NCBI GenBank assembly: GCA_963971405.1
Contig: OZ020489.1
Span: 22,470,290-22,534,289, forward strand
Source of the DNA: Psococerastis gibbosa
Lineage: Eukaryota > Arthropoda > Insecta > Psocodea > Psocidae
Direction of reading: 5' to 3'
Length of the DNA: 64,000 bases
Positions 11,859 to 23,312 of the stretch are shown piece by piece (within the stretch, counting starts at the first letter, position 1; each line of letters starts with the position of its first letter). The notes under the pieces are model-generated. The model was given only the letters and a program-made list of their open reading frames with translations, made no database searches and had not been told where the DNA came from. Made by a program: the position numbers and the translations under genes.

Positions 11859-12599
11859 TAAGCAACGTTAATAAAATAGAATACATTATAGAATTGAATT
11901 GGCTTATGGCAGTTGGGGAGGCTATCAATATACAGCTTGCCAATCTGGTTTTACAAAATTATAAAGCATCTTAAATATTTAGCAAAATTTTTAACTATCT
12001 AGCCTAACAGCTGTCCGTGTGTCCGAATTGCATTTTTTAGAAAAAATATTTTTTTAATCAGACTTAAAAAATTAACTTAAACTAGTTAAACAGTGAATTT
12101 GATTGATGATTTGCAATTGTGAAAATTTGCCAAGTTCAGTTTTTACTAAATCATCTAATTTCAACCCAATTTTAATGTCAGTTAGCCTATTATATTTGTA
12201 TACCGTACCATAGGCTATAGTAGTGCAATATGTAAAAATGTTTTTTCACACACGTTATTTAATTTTTTTATGTGCTTATTCGGTAGTGGAAAAAGACGGA
12301 GCGCATAAAGTATATAGACTGTTAGAGTAACATGGATTTGGTTGAATCGGGTCCGTAAAATATTTAGGGGTTATTCACTCAGTCCATTCTCTTGAAAGTT
12401 GGCGGAGCTTGAGCGCTATGTAGGTTGGCACTACTGTCCAATAATAGCCAAATACGAATACTTACCCCTTTCGTCCCTAATAAGGAATAGCCCACCTACT
12501 GAAACAATATTTCGCATTTCTCTCCAAATCACTGTGGTAACCACGCGAATGCATCACTTTTATTTTCAGCAATTTAGAAATAAATAAGTATTGTTTTTT

Positions 12600-12785
12600 T
12601 TTTAGTTAAGCCAACCTAGCGGAGTTAGGGCTATAAAGCCCTCTCTTACACTCAACTAGGAAGAGCCGAGACCGCCTGCTCCCTCCGAAACATGGCCAGA
12701 AAATGTAGCAAGTGTGGGACTCGAACCATCAATCTTTCGGGTGAAAGTCGAAATCTGTACCACTAGTCTACATGCCCTGACGTTA
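12600..12785 (-). mobile_element. tRNA-derived SINE, family 1, copy 2
   Basis: Minus-strand copy of the family seen at 9973-10165. It has the A-box-like TAGACTAGTGGTA, the B box GGTTCGAGTCC and the same body to GCTAGGTTGGCTTAA, plus a short insertion (GGGCTATAAAGCCC) that copy 1 lacks. Confidence 0.6.
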
Positions 12786-14394
12786 TTATTACGTGATAAA
12801 TTATGTCAAGGAAATACTTGGTAATTAGAAGTGATTTTTTTTCCTACAGAATGGCATTAAAATTAATGATTATCCGCATTGATGCCCTTTTTAAATTTAA
12901 TGATATGATAATGAATACTGAAGCTTAATGGTTATGTTTACAACAATCGAACAAAACAGCCCTAAGTGCATTTTAATATATCCTCATACGGAAAACTTTG
13001 GGAGTAAGGCACTACAGGGTGATGCAATTAATTTTTTTACATTAACGCACAGGTCCAGAACGATCCAAGTCTATAATTGTATCATTTTGCGTTGACTGTA
13101 GGTCTACAGTTTATTGAAACGTTTTGTGGTCACTTTCCGTCCAAAAATAGAAAAACAGAAGCCATGTGCAAACATAGGGTGAAACTGCCAGGTTTAGGTG
13201 ATAAATAAGTTGACAGTTCTTGTTTAACCTACTAGGCCCTAAACAAATGTTCTCAGTTTTGTAGTATAATGATCAGTAAAAAAAAGAAATTTCGAGGTAG
13301 GTACTATTTTTATTGGATAGCCTAATAGAACTTACCTTCAAATAATTATAATTAATGTCTTAACTTAATTAACTTCCATAGAAAAAAACATTTGTTCTAT
13401 GTTCCACTTCTTTCAGTGGAATTGAATTATTTATTTGCACATTTACAAATTTAGCAAAATACGAAATTAATTTTGCCCATAAAAATAAAAAAATATTTTT
13501 AAGGGAGAGACTTCAAAAACATTAGGTAAGAAGGAATTAGAACAAGTTACATTAATTAATTCCATGTTCCACAGTGGAAAAAATATGAAAGCGGTCAGAT
13601 GAATACTTTCTCAAAAAGCTGTCTTTTACCAGACTGATTTACTACGATTTTATGAATTTTATCGGAGATTTTGAAGTAATATCATTTCAACAGGCATAGC
13701 ATGAGGAATCAAATTAACTTGTTACCAGAGTTAAACATTTAAATATAACGATTATGCAATAGCACTTTTCATTCTAAAAAGCTTGTCAAATTGACTCAAT
13801 CATTCTTTGTATACACGAATTTGAAATCTCTGCATTAAAAAAATACATTTAAAATGATTAATTATTGTGTCCACTGAAAATGTACTCTAGGCCACTGGTG
13901 CAAAAAATCAGATTCTACGGCAACAGATCAGCCAAAATACATTGAACAAATAGAGCGATGCACGACGGCATAGATGCCTGTTTTCTGTTCGATAGTATGA
14001 GGAAAATTGTTATTAAAATTAAAAAAATACAATTTGATATCGGCTGATGAAAATTAATAATATCTGTATAATGTAATAATAATGGCTATAATATAGCAAC
14101 GGCGACTTTCCATTCCTCTGCGACTGATATTAACTCAATATAAAGTTTATAAGGTTTTGATCGGTCACCATGTTGAAGCAAAATGGCGGATCTAAGTGGT
14201 TAACGAACGCGATCAAGACATTTGTATGATAAATGTTTGTGCCGAGATTGATCAAAATCGGATAATATTTACGTAAGTTACAGTGCTTCCTAAAATCGAT
14301 ATAGCCTACATACGTATACTTTATATATGTGTATACCATTTTGAACGGTGGGTGGTTTTAGGCTCAGGGGGTCATGAAAAGAAAATACATATAA
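12786..14394. other. AT-rich intergenic stretch, nothing recognised
   Basis: About 1.6 kb with no exon, RNA gene or repeat that I can support. It lies between a SINE and a small TIR element, 3' of the minus-strand GTSF1-like gene. Confidence 0.35.
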
Positions 14395-14848
14395 GGAGTA
14401 TTCACTGCGTTTGGTTTACCCTAATGGAAAGTAGGAAATTGAGGGAAAATAGAACTCCAGTTTTTCTACGTAGAAAAATAATGCCATAAGGAAACGTATT
14501 TCAAAACATTCCCACACTTTACCCAATTACATGGTTGGGTAAACTGTACTTGAGAAATCGAAAATGGCCATTAGCCCATATTTGTTGTTGTTTTGCAATT
14601 TGATTGTCGTTATTATTTTTATTTTATTTAAAAAATGAGCTCTGCGACAGAAATTAATAAAAAAAAACAAAGGAAACATGTGGCAAGAGGTGAACCACAG
14701 CAGATGTTCATAAGTTAATAGCGAAAGGCAAAGAAACTTTGGAGGTAAGTTAGGGTAGGTTTATTTCTATGGTTGATGGAGGTATCCTCACGCTGAGCTA
14801 TTTCTCTGTTTTCCTATTCCCTTCCCTATCAACACAGTGAATACCCCC
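14395..14848. mobile_element. TIR element with a remnant coding exon
   Basis: The ends are inverted: GGAGTATTCACTGCGTT on the left and the complement of GGGGGTATTCACTGTGTT on the right. Pairing extends into the flanking AAAATAG segments. Inside, at about 14635-14746, a plus-strand stretch begins MSSATEINKKKQRKHVARGE. After a one-base frameshift it continues DVHKLIAKGKETLE and meets a GTAAGT donor. This could be the first exon of a degraded transposon protein. The family is not identified. Confidence 0.4.
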
Positions 14849-15254
14849 ATAATTACAATCTATAATCTGTTTTTATTCCACTTTTACTCCCGTCAGTGAA
14901 GTTACGTTCATAGGGGTTTATTTAGAATATGTTAACCTCATTCTCGGATAAATTATTAATTAAACGCCATGGTAGCAATACTGCTTCAGATCTGTTGCTG
15001 GAGAATCTTCCTTTGTTCACTGGACCCTTCTTGTTAAAAGATATGCTGCGGCAAGTCCCGCGTTTGTCACATCACACTAAAACAGTACCATATTGTACGT
15101 ACAGTGCGTGGGGTGCCAGAGTGGCATTTTGACCGTTGATATAATTTCATTAGCCCTAAGGTGAAGGTCTGGCACCCCACCCATTATGATTCAGTATATC
15201 AACAACATGGCACAGCATCAGTTCCATGGCAACTGGAATGTAGTGCGATTCCGC

Positions 15255-18200
15255 CTACTGTTCCACAATCCTGCCTCGCCCACGCCCACGAGAAGGTTTC
15301 TGTGGTGACTTCGCTCCTCCTGCAATAATACAAATAGCATTATTAAAATAAATTTTTCGCTGAATTCAGAAATAGAAAGAGTTCATGAAAGCTGAGAAAA
15401 CACTCCTAGCGGGTGAAAGTTGTCAATAACCAAAAACGTTTTCCGGAGGTTCTAGATTTCTAGATTTTTATTAAGACATAATAATAATAACGCCAATGAA
15501 ACATGGGACAATAGTCTTGGCTATTTTTCATCCTCTGAAAATGTTGATAATATCCGAATCCGAATGTATTAAAATCCCTTGTTTAATCTTAAGGAACACG
15601 GGCACTAATCTTGGACTTTTCGAAGATGATACTGTGAAACGATGAAATTGATTTCACGCAGGGCAGGCAATGGTTAGCGAAATAGATTCAGTGAAATACG
15701 GGTGCAATAGACAGGTTAACATTGTTTTTTTTTTTTTATAGTAAGCGTTTTTACAATGACAATTTTTTTCCATCATTTGTTTCATTTTATCGACTAGTCC
15801 AGATTAGTGGCCCAGATTTCATATTTTGTAAACAAGGAATGGTGTTTTTTTTTTCACGAAATTAATTAATTTCTCACTCCACAGCCGCTAAGATAAGAAA
15901 GTGGTCAGATGAAAAATTCATAAGAAATATAAGCTTTCCCTGGAAATTTACAAATCGCACCCGAAATACTATTAATTCCGAAACTGATTTCAAAGAATAA
16001 TGGTCAATAAGTAGGGGAAATAGACAGTTTTTTGAGAAACCTTTTGTTACGAATTTTTCATCTTACCAATTGCATATCTCTGCGGCTGCGGAACGAGAAA
16101 TTAATTAATTAAATCTAAAATAAACGTTGTTAACTAAATATTTTTAAATCTACCCTATAATGTTGGTAATGAATGGTATATAATTGGCAGTTAAATGAGA
16201 CCCCCTAGGGATAATTAGATTCACATAGTTAACTTAGTTTACCTGGCACTGGAGCACTGGCCTGAAACAAAAATAAACATATGTCAAGAAAGAATAATCT
16301 GTGGTTTATTTGATCTTTGGTCTATCTGGTCTGTAAGGCACTATATACTATATATATAGAGCCCTAGTCTGTGGTGTTATTGGTCGGTACTCTGTGGTTT
16401 TTAGAGTAGAGTGTGTTTTACATTGAAAGGAGTCTAAGGCGCTGATTCCACCAACGTCAATAGTGATAAATGTTTTTTGACGTGGTAGCAGACATTTTTA
16501 GACTGTCTAAGAATGTCTGCTACCACGCCAAAAAACATTTTATATCACTATTGACGATGGTGGAATCAGCGCCTTAGTAAGAAAGTCTTACACATAGTAG
16601 CATAGCAGAACGGATACCTGGACCCGGTCAAAAACTCTGTACTTAGCTTGTGCAGGCTACACTTATCACTGGTTTTCCCCGCCAAATTGCGTACTTATCT
16701 TGTGCAGGCTACACTAGCAGCCATATTGATAACGGTCTCCAGCCACTGGATGGAGTTGATTCAGTTGAATAAATAAATGATATTTAAAAATTAAAACGGA
16801 AAACTGATTTTTAATAACGAAGATTAGTTAGTTAATAGTTATTATTATTAGTTAGTCGGAACAACATAACTTAATAACAAAAATGATGCCAATTAGACCA
16901 AATTGCCGATATAAATGTTTAGCATATCGGGAATCGTAAGTTCCTACATTAGTCAATACATCAAAATGGACCTATTTTTTTATTTGTAGCGTTGAATGCA
17001 TCCGATGAAACCATCACCATGCGAAATTTCCAGACAGTCAGACATTTCTTTATGACCCCACATTTGTTGGATTTTTCTGTATTCCGAAAACAAAGAAAGT
17101 AACATCGGGCGCTAGGCTGAGCTGCGCATGGTTAAAAAAAAAAAAAAAACGAGCACCCGTCTTCACACCTTTTTCACAGAAATGAGCCTCACCCATGGCT
17201 CGTTACGTTGCTCCCAATCAAACCATCACTGAAGAGGGATGATGGCCTCGAATAACCATAGGAGTTTCTGGCGTACACCTTATCGTTGTGGGATTCTTCT
17301 GTGGTAAAATGGTTTTCTTCGGGAAAAAAAATATTTCTGTGGCCATTGTTTGCGTACTTCTTGAGTAGCACGCGCCTTCTTAAGCGTCTCAAAGTTTTCA
17401 GTCAATTATTCAATAGGTGGCCTTTCTTCCGTCGGATAGTATGGAGCTTTTTAGGTCTTAGGTTTTAGGGCCTACAGGTTTATGTATAAATGATCATAAA
17501 TTTATTTTTTTTTATTTTTTTTTTTTTTACCTTCGTGGGGCCTACTCGTTTGAGTTCCTATAAGCGTCGACCTAGAAGGTCTTTTGCTTCCACGTTTGCC
17601 GTCTACGCCCATCTTATAACACCAGTCTTTTTGATAAATTCTAGTGTTTTTGTGATGGGATTAGATCGGATGGTTTCCTCTTCAGACCTAGGGTGGCCAA
17701 GAGTTTGGTATCGAGTTTTTCCCAGCGCTTCACATTCAAAGAGAATGTGTTCAGCTGTTTCTTCTTCAACTTCACACAGTCTGCATCTACTGTCGTTTTT
17801 CACGCCAACCCTATGCATGTGTTTGTTGAAGTGGCCGTGGCCCGTAAGCGTGCCAACCACCCTTCTAGCTTGCTCTCTACTTAAAGAGAGAAGCTGATCG
17901 GTGAGCTTTTTACTAGGACCCGGAATAACCTTCTTAGCAAATCTGCTTTATTTTAATAATTAATATAACTTCGATGCAGGGGAGTACCGGCCGAAGAAGA
18001 ATAAAAATTATACCTGAGCAGAATTATTTTCGGCAAGAGACTGCATGCGCAGCCGTTCATTGTGAACGTATGTTTTGCGTGCTGATTTCCCATCATTGAG
18101 CTTCCCCATGAGAAAAACCGGCTTCTCCTTAATCACCGCATCTCGTTTATCGAGGTAGGACGTCTGATCTACCTGTAACAGCCACAGCACAGGATTACTG

Positions 18201-21200
18201 GCTACTATACTTCGGCGGGGTTTCCACCGACCTCTCATTGCAGAATGCACTTACGTTGACGTGGTAGCAGATATCATTAATAAAGGCGGGGTTTCCACCG
18301 ACCTCTTATTGCAGAATGCAAATGACATTGACGGAAATATTTGTTTTACTCTATGCCATAGTTAAAATTGATCAATGATCATAGAGTAAAATCACAAACA
18401 AAAATTAAAAAATGGCGTCATGGGATATGTTAAGTACAAACATTTTAATAGATTTCTATAAAAAGAAAAATTCAAATTTCCGTCAATGCCATTTGCATTC
18501 TGCAATGAGAGGTCGGTAGAAACCCCGCCATGAACTAGTAAAACTGAAACTTCGAACATTTCAATTACACTCTTGAGTGGACTAAGATATTTTCAATGAC
18601 CGCTTTGCTCTTGGGCGGTGTAGCAGTACCTGTCTTGGCTTGCCATGGCCACCATTAAACCAGCTTTGCACGATGATTGAGCTACGATCAGACTCGTGAG
18701 ATGGCCATCCGCGATTTCGCTGTTCAGACCGAGCGTAAGCGGGTGGTTTTCGCCATGAGTCAAATACAGTCGAAATTAAGTGACCCCACAACTTGGTCAC
18801 ATTTCCTTTAACATTTCCCTGCTATCGGCAATAAGTCGCTATTTAGGCAGTTCAGGCCTGCAGAAGCCTTTGAACAGTATGATTATTGAGGCCACAGCCG
18901 TGTACATCGCAATTATTCATACTATGGCAATTGCCAATTAATCAACTGTTGAAAAACAAAAGCTTAGGCTTTTTAACATAGATAGTCATGTCTTTCAATA
19001 GTAGGTCAATCAGATTGGCCTGGTCGATATAGGCAGCCCCAAGACCTGTTTGTACTGCGGAAACTGCGGAACTCATAGCAGGGCCGGCAGCCGGTGGGTC
19101 CTTCATGCCCTAGTTTCACCATATGGGCTCTGAAAGGACCCGTAACTAGGGTCACAGCCGTTTGAGCCATCTCTCCTCTGTCATTCAACCGCAGGTGAGA
19201 TGAATAATTTAAATGTATGCATTTTTGGGCGCTGACCGCCTAACCACTGCAAGCAGGCTACCGGAAGTGATGATAAGATAACTGTGATTCCATCAGTCAT
19301 GCCAATGGCCAGCCTACACTCGAAATATTCCTATTAATATAATTACAAAGACTTTCACGGCAGGAGTTACGTTATGAAACAGCAGAATCCGGGATGATAG
19401 ACCGTAATAGAACTGAAAAGGTACTTCCAAACGTTTCGTCAACAGCTGGAAGTACGCTTTTAGATCGATCACGGCCCATCATCCCGGATACTTCATCTTA
19501 TATTCCCCTTAATATTTTAAATTAATGCAACTTAAAATCTCATCTCATCGGCGAAATATTTTTGGTTCTTGTAAGCTAGTTAGGTAAGAGCAGACTTGTA
19601 GTACATGTACTCCAGTTCTCTACTACTACAGTAACACTCATGACCTTGTGAAAGAACGTATGATACCCAGCAGCCATCCGCTGCAGGCGCAGAAGTTACA
19701 GAGTTCGCAGTCGCTTTTATTACAAAAAAACTATTTACCGCGTCCCAGTCGTCAGTCGTAACATTATTTGCCTCTTTAAGTACTAAACCGCGAAGATCTG
19801 GAGCGCTAGGACCAACAGGTGTAGTGAACCTTTCAGCAAGACTTCTCTCTGGGCACGTTTTTAAGTGTTCCTGAAACGAAAGTTTATTATTATTTTACAT
19901 AGTATTTCGATGATGAAGATTCCATACATGTACCGGTCTAAGCTGAAAACTCTATTCTTCACAATCCCTTCGGATCAAGATTCCAGCATACCCACTAAAA
20001 ATAATTCATCCTATGAATGCAAGTCATTGGGCTCAGTATAAAGAATGTAATGCTAATGATTGCCAATAATCCATCAATCACAGTAAAGTTAATTTAGTAG
20101 TAGGCCTACCACAAAAACCGTAAATAATTTTAAAAGTGAACAGCCCGTAGGAAATTTACAGCCCGAAATTTAATACTTTTAATTAACAAAGCAAGTTATT
20201 TAAGATTTGGCGCATTTAAGTTGTAGAAGACTACTTCCTTCATCATATTATAATTATTACGGTATTTTTAGTGAAAAATCATCAAATGTTTTAGAACGTT
20301 TCTATTGTATGTTTAACTCCTTCGTTGGTTCTTATTGAAAACACATGAATAACAGCTGTATTTCTCATAATTTTTTCATTGCCGCTTATTTTATTGTACT
20401 TTAAATAAATAATCATTTATTGGCAAACAGACCTAAAAGTCCAATTAACCGCTAATCTACATGATGATCTGTGTATATAATTTTTTTTTGTTTAATTTAG
20501 AGTATGTATACTGTTGCTTATCTTAGGCGCCCATTCCATTGACCGGCTAGGGCTATTTCCAAAACGGTGACGTGGTAGCAGACACTCAAGACTTAGGTAG
20601 CGTCTCCACCGACCTCGCATTGCAGATTCCAAGTGACATTGACGGAAATGTTTTTTTTTTTTTTTATAGAAATCTATTAAAATGTTTGTAATTAACATAT
20701 CCCATGAAGCCATTTTTTAATTTTAGTTTGTGATTTTATTGTATGATCATTGATCAATTTTAACTATGGCATAGAGGAAAATAAACATTTCCGTCAATTC
20801 TGCAATGCAAGGTCGGTGGAAACGCCACCTAAGTCTTGAGTGTCTGCTACCACGTCACCGTTTTGGAAATGGTCCTAGCCGGTCAATGGAATGGGCACCT
20901 TAGGTCAAAGATTACGTATTAGGTTAACTAAATCTTTACCTGTATCGACATTCAACCTCAAGTTATCACAATTAGTAGTTCTACAGACAAGAGCAAATAG
21001 GTGTACTGTAATGTTTGAATATTATAGTATTAATTTATTGAATGGGCTCAAAACTATTATTTTTATAATGCCTAATTACATATCTTACGTCTATTTCACT
21101 GAAGTGCATGTAGTGGGTTCCGTTAAATGGACATATCTTCATAGGGGACAACGGGTAGTTTTTGGCACATTGTGCTAAATGGGTCTGCAATCGGGCCTTT

Positions 21201-21265
21201 AATATGTAGTGCGACGAATTGAATGGGCAAATTACTTGCTCATCGCCATGATTTATGTAACTCAT
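15255..21265 (-). CDS. GTSF1/Asterix-like CHHC zinc-finger protein
   Basis: Minus-strand gene assembled from five coding exons: 21265-21089, 19870-19739, 18172-18014, 16261-16243 and 15319-15255, giving about 183 residues. Finger 1 is C13-x5-H19-x9-H29-x3-C33. Finger 2 is C45-x5-H51-x9-H61-x3-C65 and is completed only across the first splice junction, which strongly supports that join. An acidic DDWD follows (99-102), then a basic central region, and a tail RGRGRGR (173-179) before TAG. Paired CHHC fingers plus an acidic-Trp motif are the hallmark of GTSF1/Asterix, small proteins that assist PIWI-piRNA transposon silencing. The ATG follows an in-frame stretch with no better start. The donor ending exon 2 (GCG|GTAAAT) is inferred: reading through instead gives a stop at 19582-19580 and a 155-residue form. 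Introns contain several palindromic MITEs and a LINE copy. I am sure of the zinc fingers and less sure of the orthology and exons 3-5. Confidence 0.7.
16438..16573. mobile_element. Hairpin MITE, 136 bp
   Basis: Starts GGCGCTGATTCCACCAACG and ends CGATGGTGGAATCAGCGCC, with the shared core in both arms and an almost loopless centre (TTTAGACTGTCTAA). The flanks are TAA and TTA. It lies in the intron between exons 3 and 4 of the GTSF1-like gene. Confidence 0.9.
17500..17949 (-). mobile_element. 5'-truncated RNase H-type LINE copy
   Basis: A minus-strand 3' fragment, with its poly(A) appearing as a T-run at about 17500-17528, almost identical to the 3' end of the long copy at 54246-56340. It encodes [17 protein letters not shown] and a Cys-rich [18 protein letters not shown] segment (H/C motif) before a stop; one visible replacement is K for Q. 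It breaks off at 17949. It is in the same orientation as the GTSF1-like gene, in the intron between its exons 3 and 4. Confidence 0.85.
18214..18529. mobile_element. Stand-alone inner palindrome (245 bp) plus an extra arm
   Basis: The segment 18285-18529 runs from GGCGGGGTTTCCACCGACC to its mirror GGTCGGTAGAAACCCCGCC and matches the inner part of the composite MITEs, with no outer arm. It shows that the inner palindrome can exist alone. Just upstream, 18214-18284 is a truncated second arm (GGCGGGGTTTCCACCGACC...) carrying a partial GACGTGGTAGCAGAT core. Both lie in the intron between exons 2 and 3 of the GTSF1-like gene. Confidence 0.85.
18580..19260 (-). pseudogene. GC-rich segment with LINE-like debris
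   Basis: More GC-rich than its surroundings. At 19006-19188 the minus strand reads TLVTGPFRAHMVKLGHEGPTG followed by CRPCYE, which resembles the TGHG-x-FRAHL...C-x-x-C C-terminal region of R1/Jockey-type LINE proteins. The rest (a 72-codon frame at 18582-18800) is not recognised. It lies within intron 2 of the GTSF1-like gene. The assignment is tentative. Confidence 0.3.
19374..19496. mobile_element. Short TIR element, related to 50540-50818
   Basis: Inverted ends: ATGAAACAGCAGAATCCGGG on the left, and the complement of ATGAAGTATCCGGGATGATG on the right. The interior inverted segments are built on ACTTCCAAACG and GGAAGTACGC. The same ends and interior occur in the longer element at 50540-50818. 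It lies just 3' of exon 2 of the GTSF1-like gene. Confidence 0.6.
20133..20265. repeat. Dispersed repeat, single arm
   Basis: Shares ACAGCCCGTAGGAAATT and GTTGTAGAAGACTACTTC with the fold-back element at 31314-31635, but here only one arm is present. It lies in intron 1 of the GTSF1-like gene. Confidence 0.6.
20526..20899. mobile_element. Composite palindromic MITE with clean TTA duplication
   Basis: Runs from GGCGCCCATTCCATTGACCG to CGGTCAATGGAATGGGCACC and is flanked by TTA on both sides, the clearest target duplication in this family. The outer arms carry the shared core and the inner palindrome is complete. It is located in intron 1 of the GTSF1-like gene, between the halves of zinc finger 2. 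Confidence 0.92.
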
Positions 21266-22191
21266 TATTTCTTTGCGGACAAAGCTTTTACTTATCAAAA
21301 AAAAAATGACATATGGAGCCACACAGCATGAACAGTATGAACACGAAATCAACAATAAACATTAGAGCAGGGGGCTGTCAACGCTGTATAAAATGGAATT
21401 TTGCCCTTCTTCCACTAAGAACCGTCTTCTGCTAAGTGGACGGAGATTATTTTTTCCGCACCGCGGCGCTTGCAGCGTTCCCGCTTAAATTCAAATTTTG
21501 GTCTGTAACATTTTAGTTGCCATATTCCAATTCTTCCAATTTCTTTTATATTCCATTATAATGACAGTTGACTGTATTTCAACGCTTATATTATGTAATG
21601 TGCCATTGGCAGTGTAAAGTCTAATAAGCTTACGTATGATAAGTATCGGTAATACAGTAGGCAGCGTTAGTCAATTGCAGTTCAAACGTTAAATTTCCAC
21701 ATTTCAATTTTATTCATATACTTTTATACTGTACTGAACATTCCCATTAATACGGTAGTTTATTTTTACTCTTTGGCGCTACAGTCTAGAGCCCGTAATG
21801 TCCTAAAAAACGTTTTCATAGCCCGTACGTAGCACATTGTTTATTACTCTAGATTATTATTAGTAGGTAACTCATTCGTCCTATGTCGAATGCCTCATAC
21901 CAACGACCAAAATTGATTTTTTTTTCCATTAGCAATCCGTTAAACGTCTTCGATGTCAACTTATGCTATCTACTATACGAGGGATAATGGACACGATGAG
22001 AGAATGAGCCATGCTCAACATGTACATAGTCGTATGAATGACTTTACCAAGTCAAAACTGAAACCCATGAACGACCTTGGTCTACTAGGCAAGCCACAGC
22101 TACCCCGAATGACCCTAACCCCGATGCCTTGTAGCCATTGCATCCGTGGTCGTCCCACTACTACCTATTCCTTCTCCCTAGGATTTATCAC

Positions 22192-22272
22192 CCTTTTGAC
22201 TGGCATATTAATTGAATTGAAACAGCCCACAACCGAGCAATATCGGACTCTTCTTTTGCTAGCTTTCGGCAT
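22192..22272 (-). CDS. Possible THAP-type zinc-finger first exon (partial)
   Basis: The minus strand begins ATG and encodes 27 residues including RYCSVVGCFNS, which resembles the start of a THAP zinc finger (C-x-x-x-x-C-x-N). A possible weak donor (AAAAGG|GTGATA) follows. No second exon with the remaining Cys-His ligands was found downstream, so this may be an exon of an undetected gene, a transposase remnant or chance. Confidence 0.25.
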
Positions 22273-23312
22273 TTTTCTACTAAAACTCAAATCTAAAATA
22301 TAATAGTGCCCAGTTGAAAATGTAAACAAAACAATGTCAGTAATGGCTGGTAGGCTGGGGGCTGGATGGAGTGCGTCCTTCAGTCCTTGATTTTGGACTA
22401 TCTTTTTGAAAATATGTTTCAAATTGACATTTTAGTGATAGTTTCAGAATTTGTAAAAAAATCATTACAATTTTTAAAATACATTTTATTCCCATGAATA
22501 TTTAATTTGACATTTAAATATTTACAAAAGAATTTAACTTGAGCTCTGTTGTTCAAGGAAAGTGGACGGAGAAAAAATTTCCGCTGCGCGGCGTGGCGCT
22601 GCTATCGCGAACTGAATCCCTATCCCGGTGACGAGTCTAGTTATCTGTTGTCTATGCATTAGAGTTCTCTGTTCTAGTTCTTGCAATCTTGCGCAGGTAA
22701 AACAAAGATGGCGGGCTGTCGGAAAGGGAGGGGGTACCCCTGATTCTCGGACATCACCCCCTTATTGTAACATGGAGTGTATAGGCTTTCTAATGAAATT
22801 TATTTTATTTTAAAAAATTTTAGCTTTTAAACGGCAAATTAGTGCTATTTATATGTTCCTTCAATACTTGCGCGGGTACTAACAAAAAATTACGGCAAAG
22901 TAGTTGCAAATAGTTGTCGAAAAATATTATTTACTTGTGTATCTAATTTTATTTCATTGGTTGTGATACTTCCGCGGGGGCAGAACAGATTTTTAAATGG
23001 GTATGTAAGCCTAAGCTTGCTTATACATATTACAATTAATGTATTAGTAATGATTTATTACCATAACTAGACAACTTTAGTGCATAACTACCATGAAATA
23101 TAGCCTATTTGACTGGGCTGCCGACACGCTAGCCTATCATGTTCATCATATCATTGTCTCTCAATCAATCAATCAGTCTTTGTCCATGACCCACCAAGGT
23201 GGGATAGACGGCGTCCAAAACAAAAGAAATCTAGAACAGAAACAAAAACGAACAAAAAATTTCATGCGGAAGCATACGTTAGATGGAGGGAGGGGGGGGG
23301 GGGGGGAGGCGG

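Noticed and set aside
15105-15175. Short inverted repeat GTGGGGTGCCAGA / TCTGGCACCCCAC as a terminator or regulatory hairpin
   Set aside because: Only about 14 bp of pairing across a 40-bp spacer, just beyond the GTSF1-like stop codon. No relatives seen, so no function can be supported.
17490-17897. 135-codon plus-strand frame, repeated at 54048-54635
   Set aside because: It is the antisense of the LINE C-terminus; the minus strand carries the real RNase H-type LINE protein.
21953-22303. 116-codon plus-strand frame with a hydrophobic C-terminal stretch
   Set aside because: No recognisable domain. The opposite strand of the same stretch has a more gene-like start (THAP-like).
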